Positions 1-9,203 of a stretch of DNA of 64,000 nucleotides are shown piece after piece. Location of the stretch: positions 81,748,097-81,812,096 of the forward strand of contig CM037590.1 in the NCBI GenBank assembly GCA_021018995.1. Direction: 5' to 3'. Made by a program: the position numbers and the translations under genes. Within the stretch, counting starts at the first letter, position 1. Every line of letters starts with the position of its first letter. The notes under the pieces are model-generated. The model saw nothing but the letters and a program-made list of their open reading frames with translations. It was not told the DNA's origin and ran no database searches. Origin of the DNA: Chloranthus sessilifolius. Its lineage: Eukaryota > Streptophyta > Magnoliopsida > Chloranthales > Chloranthaceae.

Positions 1-450
1 TGACTGGGGAATGACCGGCTGACTGGCTCAGTCGGTGTCCTAGTCCCAATGTGACTGAAACTAATTACGCGCATGGATCCATGCGCATTATCCAATTATA
101 CGCATGGAGTCATACGCATAATTGGGGAGTTTGGGCGGTCATAGAAGTTATAGCCCAGGTCCAACTGGGACCAATTGCGAGTGTCTGGTGGCAAGCGCAA
201 TTCAATTACATGTAGATGTACTGCACATAATTGGGGAGTTCGGGCGGTCATAGAAGTTGTAGCCCTAATCCAATTGGGACTAATTGTGTGTCTGGTGGCG
301 CACACAATTCAATTACACGCAAGATGTACTGCGCATAATTGGGGAGTTTGAGCGGTGCACAAAAAGTGTGCCCTCAGTCCATCTGGACTGATTGCATGCA
401 GAGATCCCTGCGTGTAATTCAATTATGCGCATGGGTCCATGCACATAATT
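1..450. repeat. ~109-bp tandem satellite array, hairpin-rich
   Basis: The block CATAATTGGGGAGT recurs at 117, 226, 334 and, degenerate, 444, giving periods of 109, 108 and 110 bp. Each unit also carries a GGGCGGTCATAGAAG-like block, a CCAAYTGGGAC-like block and a CAATTA word. Short inverted repeats sit inside each unit, including a perfect 18-bp palindrome at 71-88 and a near-perfect 15-bp-arm hairpin at 421-451. The array continues off the left edge, so its length and class are unknown. Short minus-strand open frames across it are by-products of the repeat. Confidence 0.75.
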
Positions 451-2089
451 GAGGAACTTTCTGGGCCAATTCGGGTCCGAGTCCATGGGTTGAGGTTTCA
501 ACCTAGAACTCTCCCATACACTATTTGTATGGTGTAAGAGTTCCAAATGGGGTTTTGAAGGGTTCTAAGACCTTCGGAGAGGATCGATTCCTTTCCAAAA
601 GTCATGGGAAACGTCAAAGGTTGATCGAACAGGTTTGTATGCTCCGAGAGAAAGAAAATGGAGTGTACAGATTGTAGAATTTTCATGAATGAATGTTAAT
701 GGTACAATTTTCCATGAATGCAAGTATTATTTAGTAATTTTGGATTTTTTTAAATATTTTTTTTCTCTACATATCAATATGATACATATTTAAATAGATT
801 GATACAAGGTAATTTATCTCTTAAAGTTTACATGAATTTTTTTTACTATTTTTACAATTTTTTATAATTTATAGTGTTCATTTAATTTTTTTTATAATTT
901 TATTAGTGATGTTACGATTCTTCCACGGTCTGACCACGATTGAACCAATATGAACTGAACCAATCTCTTTTATGATTTGAATTCGGATCTGGTTTAAAAA
1001 AATTAATTCTAATTTATCAATTTTGTTAAAGATGTCACGGTTCAACAACGGTTGAACCAGTTTGAACCGAACTAGCTAGTACCTTTGACAGTTTGAACTC
1101 CAATTCGGTTTTAAAAACATTGGTTTTCATGCCTTCAAAAGGTGCGCCTATATCTCTCACCCCAAACGTGGAATAAGAAAGCAGCTATGTCGCCTTGAAC
1201 TAAGGTTTTGCAATTCTGTCTAAGAGATCCGCATGGCATATTGATGATAAATTTGGACATCTATTTCAAAACCAAGTGGCTATGAGTTGAAGGAACCAGG
1301 ATCTTATAAAAGAAACAAGGCTAAAAATACCCGATATGGACTAAACTTAGGAATCGAGTCTTTGGAAGTATAGACCGCCCAGATCCACCCCGAGAAAGAG
1401 ATTGATGTCCTCCCAATCATGACAGACTTGAGCGAGAAGGGATTTTTGAGCTGCTTTCCAAATCGTGCACGTATGGTTGGAATTGAGCGCTTGGTCCAAA
1501 TGAGATCGGTCCAACTTGTGAGCGACCAATATATATCGGCATATCAGCCAGGTCCCAAGCCGATATATCAAATATATATATCGGCTAAAATGGCTGATAT
1601 TTAAGCACCTTTTTTATTTTAAATATATATATATATATATATATAAATTGCAAGACATTTTTTATATTTTGTCTAATTCATAGCAGATACATATAGTCCC
1701 ATATGGCCCAATATTGAACCTGTTTGACCTGATATTTGACCCCATACAAAATATGAGGTGTAAATCGTATCAGATGGGACCTAACCCCATACATATATAG
1801 GCTAATATGTATCAGAAATTGCTAACATTTAAAACCATGTATGATATGTTTGATTGGATAATGTCTTTAGTGATTTGATATAATTTTTAAAAAATATCAT
1901 TTCGCCATTAGGCTAAGGCTGCCACACAATAAGCAATTGAGATGCAAAATCCAAACATGAGCAAAAAATTCCATAAGAAAAACATTTAAACATATTAGAT
2001 CAGCTATAAATTTGTATACATTATCCTTGAAAAAGAAAAACAGATAATGATGCATATTTAGACCAACAAACTCACTAGAGTATTCTGTG
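451..2089. other. Intergenic, AT-rich, no gene seen
   Basis: No coding signal I can support. It contains two diverged blocks with similar GAT-GTTACGATTC / GATGTCACGGTTC openings near 907 and 1030, TATCGGC-type short inverted words at 1530-1602, and an (AT)n tract at 1623-1644. Confidence 0.5.
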
Positions 2090-2303
2090 TTACCCATTTC
2101 TACCATCAAATATCCGTTGATTGTACACCAGGCAAACCCGGTTTTTCCTCTTTGCCTTTTTATGGATTTTACCTGACCTATTTTCACGGCTGCTCGCGGG
2201 AAGAGGTTGTGTGCTCTGGAGGTGTTGATGTATTGCAGATAGTGGGTCTGCCTGGAATGCAGGGTGGTTAAATACAGCTTGCAGCTGCTTACTTTCCTTC
2301 TCC
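2090..2303 (-). CDS. SLX9: SLX9-like ribosome biogenesis protein, last recognised exon
   Basis: SLX9 is a nucleolar factor for export and maturation of the small ribosomal subunit. The minus-strand reading gives the diagnostic C-terminal block NHPAFQADPLSAIHQHLQST, which I recognise from plant SLX9-like proteins. A splice acceptor (TTGAACAG) lies just upstream at 2304-2309. Its phase joins correctly to the 2690-2838 exon, restoring a valine codon across the junction. The frame then runs through a basic tail (KIHKKAKRK) to a TAA at 2090-2092. An alternative donor at 2172 (TCAG|GTAAAA) would end the exon earlier, so the true C-terminus is uncertain. A start codon at 2311 in this frame lies inside the intron and is not the real start. 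Confidence 0.7.
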
Positions 2304-2689
2304 CTGTTCAATTAAACTTGTGTTAACCAAAACATGTTTTACCTCGGAGTTTGAAAAGTTTGAAAACAATCAAGCATCATATATCCATGGTTCAAAATTC
2401 CAGACGAAACAAATACGTATTGGTTTCAGCGGAAGTTACCGGGTCTATAAAACTGCATTGTATCGACCCCAAAATTGTATGCCAGTACACTGAAATTATC
2501 ATGCGTATCGGACAATAAATTTCAATTTTTTTTCCACACAAAGTACAATGTATTGTCCGATAAATTCCATGTATCAAATGATACGAAAGATACGTATCGG
2601 CTGCCGATACGTAGCAGTTTTCCGAGATTTTGACCCATGCATATATCTGCAGCGTAAACAAAATAAACCATTAAAATCGAAATACTTAC
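2304..2689 (-). other. SLX9 intron containing inverted-repeat DNA
   Basis: The intron lies between a GT|GTAAGT donor at 2689 and a TTGAACAG acceptor at 2304. It holds a perfect 12-bp inverted repeat (TATCGGACAATA at 2506-2517, its complement at 2551-2562). It also holds a 21-nt palindrome with one central base (ACGTATCGGC, T, GCCGATACGT at 2592-2612). These GTATCGG-type words recur elsewhere in the window and suggest a decayed small transposon inside the intron. Confidence 0.55.
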
Positions 2690-2838
2690 ACCAGCTTCTG
2701 CCTAGATCTGCCATCCAGCTTCAACTTGGCCACGTGACGGGGAAGCTTCGGAGAGGCTTCCAACTCGGGAAGTAACTCAGAAAGACTAGAGAGATCATAC
2801 GGCTTCAATTTTTTCTGTCGGCTTCTGAGCCTTTTCTT
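2690..2838 (-). CDS. SLX9: SLX9-like protein, internal exon
   Basis: 149 nt: 49 codons plus two bases. The protein begins KKRLRSRQKKLKPYDLSSLS and continues with a LLPELEA block and an AKLKLDGRSRQKLV end. This is the conserved middle of SLX9-like proteins. The acceptor TTCTTCAG lies at 2839-2846 and the donor GTAAGT at 2684-2689. The two-base overhang joins in frame to the exon ending at 2303. No stop or frameshift is seen, so this may be a working gene rather than a pseudogene, but the 5' part is unresolved. Confidence 0.72.
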
Positions 2839-2924
2839 CTGAAGAAAATGATAAACTTACTAAACCAAGATATTCATATAAAGTGTTGCACTACTGAAAA
2901 AAATTAGTTTTGACCACAACTTAC

Positions 2925-2990
2925 CGAACACGCTTCGAGTTTAATTGATGCCAACCACATCTTCATTGGACAAAGCAATGCGAAAATTCA
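2925..2990 (-). CDS. Possible upstream SLX9 exon (weak)
   Basis: A GTAAGT donor at 2919-2924 is preceded on the minus strand by codons for WLASIKLEACS. In phase 0 this would join the KKRLRSRQ exon across an 86-bp intron. That resembles the VASL-x-A-x-KA segment expected before KKKKLRSRQ in the family. The upstream limit and the start codon are not visible. This could equally be a chance donor or a decayed exon. Confidence 0.3.
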
Positions 2991-3426
2991 AGTAATCGCA
3001 AACACTCATTACAAAAGAATCAATTGCAGTCCAAATAAATAAAGGATATCTCTATTTTCAGTTATTGAAACTCTAAGGCATTGTTCAGGTGTTTCTGATA
3101 TTTTCCTAGAAAAGCTCAGAATCTTGCTGATTCTTAACAGAATTCGATTCCTACCTTTTCTTACAATCATTCTTAAGTTACCCTGATTCCCGACTTTTCT
3201 CAGAAAAGCTAATTTCTCATTCGTTCTTAAGTTTTTCTCTGAAAAGCTTAGAATTGGATGAATGTGTGGGTGTGTTGTCGTCATATGAATGTTAATCATC
3301 GGATTACTTTTCGTACTCGGATTTGGCTAAAAAATTTCAGGCAACCAATCCATACGAGGTTGGACTTATGTGATGGATTTATTTTTTAATATAATTTCTC
3401 GAGACATACTTATAACACCAAAAACG

Positions 3427-3427
<1 letters not shown>

Positions 3428-3504
<77 letters not shown>
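3428..3504. repeat. (TA)n microsatellite, 77 bp
   Basis: Uninterrupted TA dinucleotide tract. Confidence 0.95.
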
Positions 3505-3506
<2 letters not shown>

Positions 3507-3675
3507 AATACAAATAAAAAACTCATGAAAGTGTCCGGACCGATATCGTTAATGGCAAATGATGAGGTTCATTAGTTCAATACATTCAAAATTAATTTAA
3601 TCGAAAAGCCAAAATACAGAAATACAAAGTTAAAAAAAAAAAACTACGAAAAATGACATATAACACCAAAGATGA

Positions 3676-3948
3676 CTATGAGGTAGAGTCGTTGCCATCC
3701 TCATCCTCGAAAGAGTATGAGGCAGTCATCATCTGTCTGGGAGAACCAGTATGATCGTCCCAACTATCATCGCGACCATGTTGTAGATGAGGTTCCCAAT
3801 CGGGGTCCAACTCATTCTCGAACTCTATCGTACGATCGAAAGTATCGACCTCTGAATACAGCCAGAAGCTCACAACTTCCAAAAACCAAAAGCAACAACT
3901 CAGTGTTTGCTGCACTTTTATCACACAGTCAGTCAATTTTGACTTCAT
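3676..3948 (-). CDS. Hypothetical acidic C-terminal fragment
   Basis: A 90-codon minus-strand frame, unrecognised. It ends in an acidic, serine-rich tail (ASYSFEDEDGNDSTS then TAG). A closely similar tail, AYATTSYSAEDEDRSEAST then TAG, can be read at 4813-4870 on the same strand. Two independent copies of the same C-terminus argue that it derives from a real, probably transposon-borne, protein. The sequence upstream of about residue 30 is not convincing as protein. No family name can be given. Confidence 0.3.
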   Translation of the reverse strand: MKSKLTDCVIKVQQTLSCCFWFLEVVSFWLYSEVDTFDRTIEFENELDPDWEPHLQHGRDDSWDDHTGSPRQMMTASYSFEDEDGNDSTS

Positions 3949-4405
3949 TGTTCTGTTTAGGTTACTTTATTTGTAGACCATAAAACTTGAGGCATAACCC
4001 ATCTAGCTAATGAATCAAGACACTCAATCGTTATATCAAATGATGGCCTTTGATTACATTGAATCATATGATAGATATTATGCTCTATACCAATGTTTTG
4101 TACTTCAGATCTTTGGATCACGACCTTCAAATCAAACGGCTTATATGGTGTTTTAATATGACACAGTCGAAAATATTAGGTCCTTTTAAATTGTGTGCTT
4201 GGGCCAACTTTGTGTGTACAAGTATTGGCTCCCTTTGAGCTTAATCAGGGCCGTTTTCTAATCATCAGTTTATGTGCCGCACTTGGATTTCTCTCAAAAT
4301 TTACGGGCAACCAATCAAGATGGGGATTAACATATTTAACGGAGTCTTTTTCCGAATCTGATTTAATGGCCATTACTTTTAAAATGGGCCACTAATACCC
4401 AACAT

Positions 4406-5020
4406 AGTCACCAGATCGGGGTTCGGCAATAGTTCGGTGACGTTAAAATTCAGAAAAATCCGAGAAACTTGGGAGTTCGGGGAAATATTCAGAGGAAAAA
4501 TCGTGAGAAAAATTAAAAAAAATAATAATAAATTAAAATTATAAAAAATATCTATCATTTAATTCATTTTAAATGGATGAAAAAGGTTGGAAAATATATC
4601 TACCATTTAATTTTAACATAAGTTTATAATTATTTTATACTTGTAAATAAGGGGTAAATGAGCATAGTAAAGCATACTAATATATTTTCATTTTTATCAG
4701 AAATAAAGTTACATATTCGATTACGTATTTTATTTTAAAAAATTATACAATAACACTAAAGAAAAAAAAAACATAAGCCCCCCCCCCCACCCAACAACCG
4801 CTAGGTACTAGCCTCGGAACGGTCTTCATCCTCCGCAGAGTAAGAGGTCGTCGCATATGCGAGTATAATAGCAAGTCATTTTCTCCAATGGCCACAACTC
4901 CCTTCCATAGTCCCGGGTTTGGCAATAATTCAATAAGGTTAAAATTTGAAAAAATCCGGCAAAATTTGGGAAGTCGGGAAAAAATTCGGAGAAAATCCGA
5001 GGGAAAAAAAAAATTAAAAA
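4406..5020. repeat. Pair of ~105-bp diverged direct repeats
   Basis: The block at about 4409-4510 (CGGCAATAGTTCGGTGACG..., GAGAAACTTGGGAGTTCGGGG) is repeated in diverged form at about 4906-5020 (TGGCAATAATTCAATAAGG..., AAAATTTGGGAAGTCGGG). Together with the paired acidic tails at 3678 and 4813, this shows an old duplication over 3300-5020. The 4743-5219 and 4888-5301 open frames over it face each other and have no recognisable protein. Confidence 0.5.
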
Positions 5021-5486
5021 GTACTAAAAAATTAGATAGGGTGGGTTGGGTAATGAACAAACCCGACCCTTTTATAGATCCAAGGTCCTTGAAAAACTTA
5101 GGAGCGAGTACAACCACCCATTTGCCCCAGGATTTTGTGAACCTCATACTTGCACGAATCAAGCGGAAAGTCACGAGCAAAGAGTTGCCTACTCCGATTT
5201 TAAAACGGAGTAAGACCATAATGCATAAAGCAAAAACTCAGCCAGAAGTCCATGCTTTGGTGACGAAGCATCTAGAAAGTTTCCTAGAAACCGTCGGATG
5301 AAAAATTGGTGATGAAGATTCATTCAGAGCTTCAAAAAGTAGAGAAGTTTCTACACTCTTCTGATATAAGCTGTTGGTAGGCGTGAGAGGAGCATCTCTC
5401 GCATTGAAGCAAATAAGAAAAAGGTTGATTTTAGCATTTGGCATTCGAGCATTTGATTGATCGATCGGTGGAGAAGAGAAGAGAAG

Positions 5487-5632
5487 ATGTTTGGTCAAGG
5501 AGGTCCACCAAAGAAGAGAGACAACACGAGGTATTATGAGATCAAGACGGCTTTGCAAGATGATCTCAAGAAGGCTTACAGAAAAGCTGCCATTAACAAT
5601 CATCCTGATAAAGGAGGAGACCCTGAGAAGGT
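5487..5632 (+). pseudogene. DnaJ (ANJ1/AtJ2-type HSP40) first exon, isolated
   Basis: Type-I HSP40 cochaperones stimulate HSP70 ATPase through the J-domain HPD motif. Starting at the ATG at 5487 the reading is MFGQGGPPKKRDNTRYYEI, then KTALQDDLKKAYRKAAINNH, then PDKGGDPEK. HPD is intact at about residues 43-45. The family has LGVP (or similar) between YYEI and KTA. Here those four residues are missing, consistent with a 12-nt in-frame deletion. After GDPEK comes AAG|GTTTTC, a plausible exon 1 donor, and the frame stops at 5646. I do not find exon 2 (the FKELAQAYEVL region) downstream. A leader at about 5300-5486 looks like 5' UTR. This is best read as a genomic fragment of a DnaJ gene, not a retrocopy. 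Confidence 0.7.
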
Positions 5633-5646
5633 TTTCATTTTTGTAT

Positions 5647-6399
5647 AGAAGACATTTTGGAACCTCAATCTCTTGTTTTGATTGAAAAATGAGATTTTTG
5701 ATCAAAATTTCTATTAACATTCTCATGTGATTTGAGTGTCTTGGATGATGATAAAATTTGGTTCTGGTGATATAACAACATATAATTTGTCCATTTTTTT
5801 GCAATTTGTCAATTTGATTTGATGATCCATTGATGAATTGTCTAGTATCCGTGAATCTGTGATGCATATCTAGAAATTTCGTATTTTTCTTGAATTTGGT
5901 AGTAAGTAGCTTTGGTGTAAATACTACCAAATTCAGTGAAGCTGCAGGCCGTTGGAAATATTAGCCGTTGGAAATACTTCAGTTTTAATCCCGTATGCGT
6001 CTCAGATGGGAGTATAATGCCATCCGCCTCTCACAGCTCAGATTCTAAGCCATTCCGAATAAAAAACTCGGATGTCTATCTGTCCCTTTCACTCAGAAAG
6101 CGCCGCATCCCATGCAAACTGCCGAACAAGGGAAAAGCTCAGAAAAGATAGGAAACTACTTACTTTTTGAGTTGAAACTCAGAATCTGAGTTTATCTTGG
6201 CTCTCAAACGAGGCCTAAGAGACCCACCTTACACTCTTAGAGGTGCACATGTTAGTGCTTAGTATTGCAAGGTGGGAACAAATAGAGTTATCCATAAATT
6301 AATTGCTCTTCTTTAAATTAAAAAAATAATAATAATAATAATAATAATTTAATTGCTCCATGTTATTATGCTTTCCTATTTATAGTGTCATGTAACAAA
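5647..6399. other. Intergenic after the DnaJ exon
   Basis: The first part is probably DnaJ intron 1 sequence. A repeat-like GC-richer block lies at 5940-6215. An (AAT)n tract sits at 6327-6349. No gene seen. Confidence 0.4.
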
Positions 6400-6439
6400 G
6401 TTTTCTCCGAGTCTAGGCGGTATTGGGACGTCTGATCCG

Positions 6440-7877
6440 GTGGAGAACAGAGGCAAGGTTTCATTGTTTCCGGCAGCTGTGAATCCCTCGCCGTTGGATC
6501 GGTGCGGGAGCCCTAATCTGGGAACAGATCTTCCACCGCTGGGGGCTTCTACGGTTCACATTGACCAGGACAAGGTTTCGTCGTTTACGGCAGCTGTCAA
6601 TCCCTCGCCATTGGATCGGTGCGGGAATCCTAATCTAGGAACAGATCTCCCACCGTTGGGGGCTTCTATGGTTCAGATTGATCAAGACAGAGGATCGGAG
6701 GGTTCTGTGGAGTGGACCCGTAACCCTAATCCCCCTTTTGATCTCCCATCATCCGTTTAGTCAACGATTCAGGAGGGACCGATCTCGCCTACTGATTTCA
6801 CAAGCTTAAGATTTATGAATTTCAAAACTGTAGTGGAGGAGCAGATGTCCTGGAATCCAGAGATGGAAGGGTATGGGTTGATCTGATGCGAGATGAAGAC
6901 ACGTGGTGTTTTGGGGACACGTGGCGATAGCCCGGTTCTTGGTGGTCTCGCTAGATCTCCCGAGAAGGCTGGTTGCGATCCTCTCACCCAATTGGCATCG
7001 GCCACGTCGTCTGCCGAAGGGTTCTGCTTTCAGCAGTATGGAGTGATGCGTGGTGAGAGGGCTTCTCATACGGGTACAGATGTGAGTTGTTTTTTCCTTC
7101 AGCCCATGGGTTTTTCTGCTGGTAAGTGGCTTTGTCAGCCTCTTGAGGCATGGGTCAACACGTCTACTGGTTTTGGAGGCCAGTTGTTTGCTTTGTGGTC
7201 TTTACAAGGGACCAGGTCAGACTCCTTAACGGATCGAGTTTGTGTGCTTTATTTTCTTGAACCCACGGTTTGTGGGCCCTTGGGAGAGAAGCTTGGGTCT
7301 GGTCTGTTGCTTTGAGAGTGGGTCGGTTCCCTCCCTTACAATGGGGTTTGAGGCAACCGGATTTGTTCATTTCGTATAAGGACACGTGCGACAAAATGGC
7401 TCTACCCCCTCTGCCAGTCTCGATGGATTCTTCCTCTACGTCGATGTCCTCCTCTTCGGCTTGCGACACAGAGGCGTCATCTTCTTCGCCACATTTGGAC
7501 GTTTTTCTGATCAGACCTCTCTGTCGTGATGACTCCTACGCATGGGTGGAGTGCTCATTTGGATCGTGCTCCGCCCCTTCTTCCTCGAAGGTGGGTAATT
7601 TGGGTCGTGGTGTTCCGAACTTTGATGGCCTACAAAGGATTAGTCACTTCGGCAAGGCGAATGGCATGTCGTTCCAGGGCTCTGATGAGGACCTTTGACA
7701 AGTGTTTAAGGATATCCTTCGGATCGGTTTGCTAAATCCGGGGACAAGAGAAGGGTTTCCAAGTCCAGGGAATTCGCTAGGTTGGAATGGGGGCCATCTG
7801 ACAGCCGGGGGTCCAGGGGAACCTAAGTTTCTTCCCCTCTCGATTTGGGCGGTTTTTCTATCTGTTTGTGTTTATGA
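6440..7877 (+). pseudogene. LINE ORF1 region, frameshifted
   Basis: Open stretches 6440-6757, 6893-7312 and 7270-7695 lie in different frames. They read as a low-complexity P/S/G-rich protein with an in-frame internal repeat. No CCHC knuckle or RRM is visible. The last part, in the frame ending at TGA 7875-7877, reads VSKSREFARLEWGPSDSRGS. I recognise that as the segment just before ORF2 in plant L1 elements. That frame's stop overlaps the ORF2 start as ATGA. Function by analogy: RNA-binding chaperone. The decay is too great for activity. Confidence 0.5.
6455..6688 (+). repeat. Two tandem 117-bp (39-codon) repeats in ORF1 region
   Basis: 6455-6571 and 6572-6688 match base for base apart from roughly a dozen changes. 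The peptide AAVNPSPLDRCG-x-PNLGTDL occurs in both. The unit is a whole number of codons, so the frame is kept. Confidence 0.85.
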
Positions 7878-8637
7878 AGCGTTTATCTTGGAATGTTCAG
7901 GGAAATTGCGATGTTAAGAAACGGGTTGGGGTCAAGTGTGTTATCGCCATGCATCATCCTTCGGTTATTACACTTCAAGAGACCAAATGGGGTTGTTGTG
8001 ATCGTTTTAAGGTCTCCTCTATTCTAAGGGGCAATCACTGAGAGTGGATTGGCATCGATTCAGTTGGTGCTTCGGGGGGCATCCTCGTTGCCTGGGATTC
8101 TACGTTATTCAATAAAGTCAACGAAGAAGTCGGCTGCTTCAGTGGTCCTCAAGAACAAGGACAACAGGAAGCTTTGGACCTTCTCGAGATTGTATGGCCC
8201 CTCAGAGGACGACGGGAGGGCTGATTTCTGGTTTGAATTGGCTGGCGTGGAGGCCAAATGGGATTTTCCGATTTGTATGGGTGGGGATTTCAACGCTATC
8301 AGGTGGCCACATGAGAAGTTGGGGGACCACCGAATAGGATGCCGATGCAAAGTTTGAAGGTATTCATCCAGGATTGGGAGCTTTTTGATGTGTCATTGCA
8401 AGGGGCCCGTTTTACTTGGTTCAGCCTTCAAGACTCTCCGACCCTTGGCCGTCTTGATCATTTCCTCTGCTCATTGGAATGGCTGGATCTCTTCCCCAAC
8501 GCTTCCCTTCATGGTTTTGCTAGTGAGGTATTGGATCACCGACCTCTTCTCCTCTGCGAATCATTGGGGAAAGGTCGTTCATTGCGATTTGAGAACATGT
8601 GGCTATTGAACGAGGAATTTCGGGCTTTCATTCCATT
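7874..8637 (+). pseudogene. LINE ORF2 endonuclease domain
   Basis: The reading starts MKRLSWNVQGNCDVKKRVGV, with the SWNVQG motif typical of L1 endonucleases. It continues with VITLQETKWG (catalytic E in LQET) to an in-frame TGA at 8039-8041. After the stop come GASGGILVAW, then, in a shifted frame, LYGPSEDDGR and MGGDFNAIRW (GDFN motif). In a third frame follow ARFTWFSLQD, the RLDHFLCS block and LDHRPLLL, where the catalytic SDHxP has become LDHRP. At least two frameshifts and one stop are present, so it is dead. The domain is cut at 8637 by the hAT-like insert and resumes at 9204. Confidence 0.8.
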
Positions 8638-9195
8638 TAGGGTTGTGCATTTTTTGGGTCGAACCGAACAGCTGGTTTTGGTTCGGTTTGGACGGGTACT
8701 GGTTTGGGTTTGGTTTGGCAAAAAGAAAAATTGAAAAGTTCGGTTTGGTTTCGGTTCTAGGCCTTCCCAAGCCAAAACCAACCAAACCGAACCGATCGTA
8801 AGTAAATTATATATATACAGTTAACTTGAGTCAAGTAGACGATTGGGCCTCGGATTTTCAGTCCAAAATTTGGGCCCAAAGTGTTTCACAACCATACTTG
8901 AGGCTCAAATCTCACAAGATGTTGAATTAGGGAGTAAAGACTTAGGGTTCTAATTTCTCCCCCTCTCTAGAATCACACCAGAAAAAATGAAAATAGTAAA
9001 AGTGTAAAACAAGTTGAGAAATTGGGAAATTTTTTATATGCAAGTAGAACTTATAGGAAAAACGAAACGGACCAAACCAAACCGAAACCGAATCGGGTTG
9101 GTTTGGTTTGGTTTGAACATTTAGAAACCGATTAGAACTGGTTTGGTTTGTGGGTTTGGTCCAAAACCAACCAAACCGAACCGAATACACCCCTA
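8638..9195. mobile_element. hAT-type non-autonomous element nested in LINE
   Basis: 558 bp. It starts TAGGGTTGTGCAT and ends ATACACCCCTA, forming terminal inverted repeats of the TAGGGGTG type. It is flanked by an 8-bp duplication ATTCCATT (8630-8637) / GTTCCATT (9196-9203) with one mismatch, the length typical of hAT insertions. The inner ends are simple GGTTCGGTTTGG runs in inverted orientation. No transposase is encoded. It interrupts LINE ORF2 between endonuclease and RT. Confidence 0.8.
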
Positions 9196-9203
9196 GTTCC
9201 ATT

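Noticed and set aside
1-450. CRISPR-like array
   Set aside because: The period is 109 bp with no constant repeat and variable spacer structure, and the DNA is plant nuclear.
3070-3265. MITE with GAAAAGCT words
   Set aside because: The repeated words are direct, not inverted, and no target duplication was seen.
4743-5301. Facing open frames of 158 and 137 codons
   Set aside because: Low-complexity lysine/phenylalanine-rich readings over diverged repeats; no recognisable domain.
5238-5930. 230-codon minus-strand open frame
   Set aside because: It lies antisense to the DnaJ exon, leader and intron and matches no protein I know.
7164-7469. Minus-strand frame over LINE ORF1
   Set aside because: Antisense shadow of the decayed LINE region, no domain.
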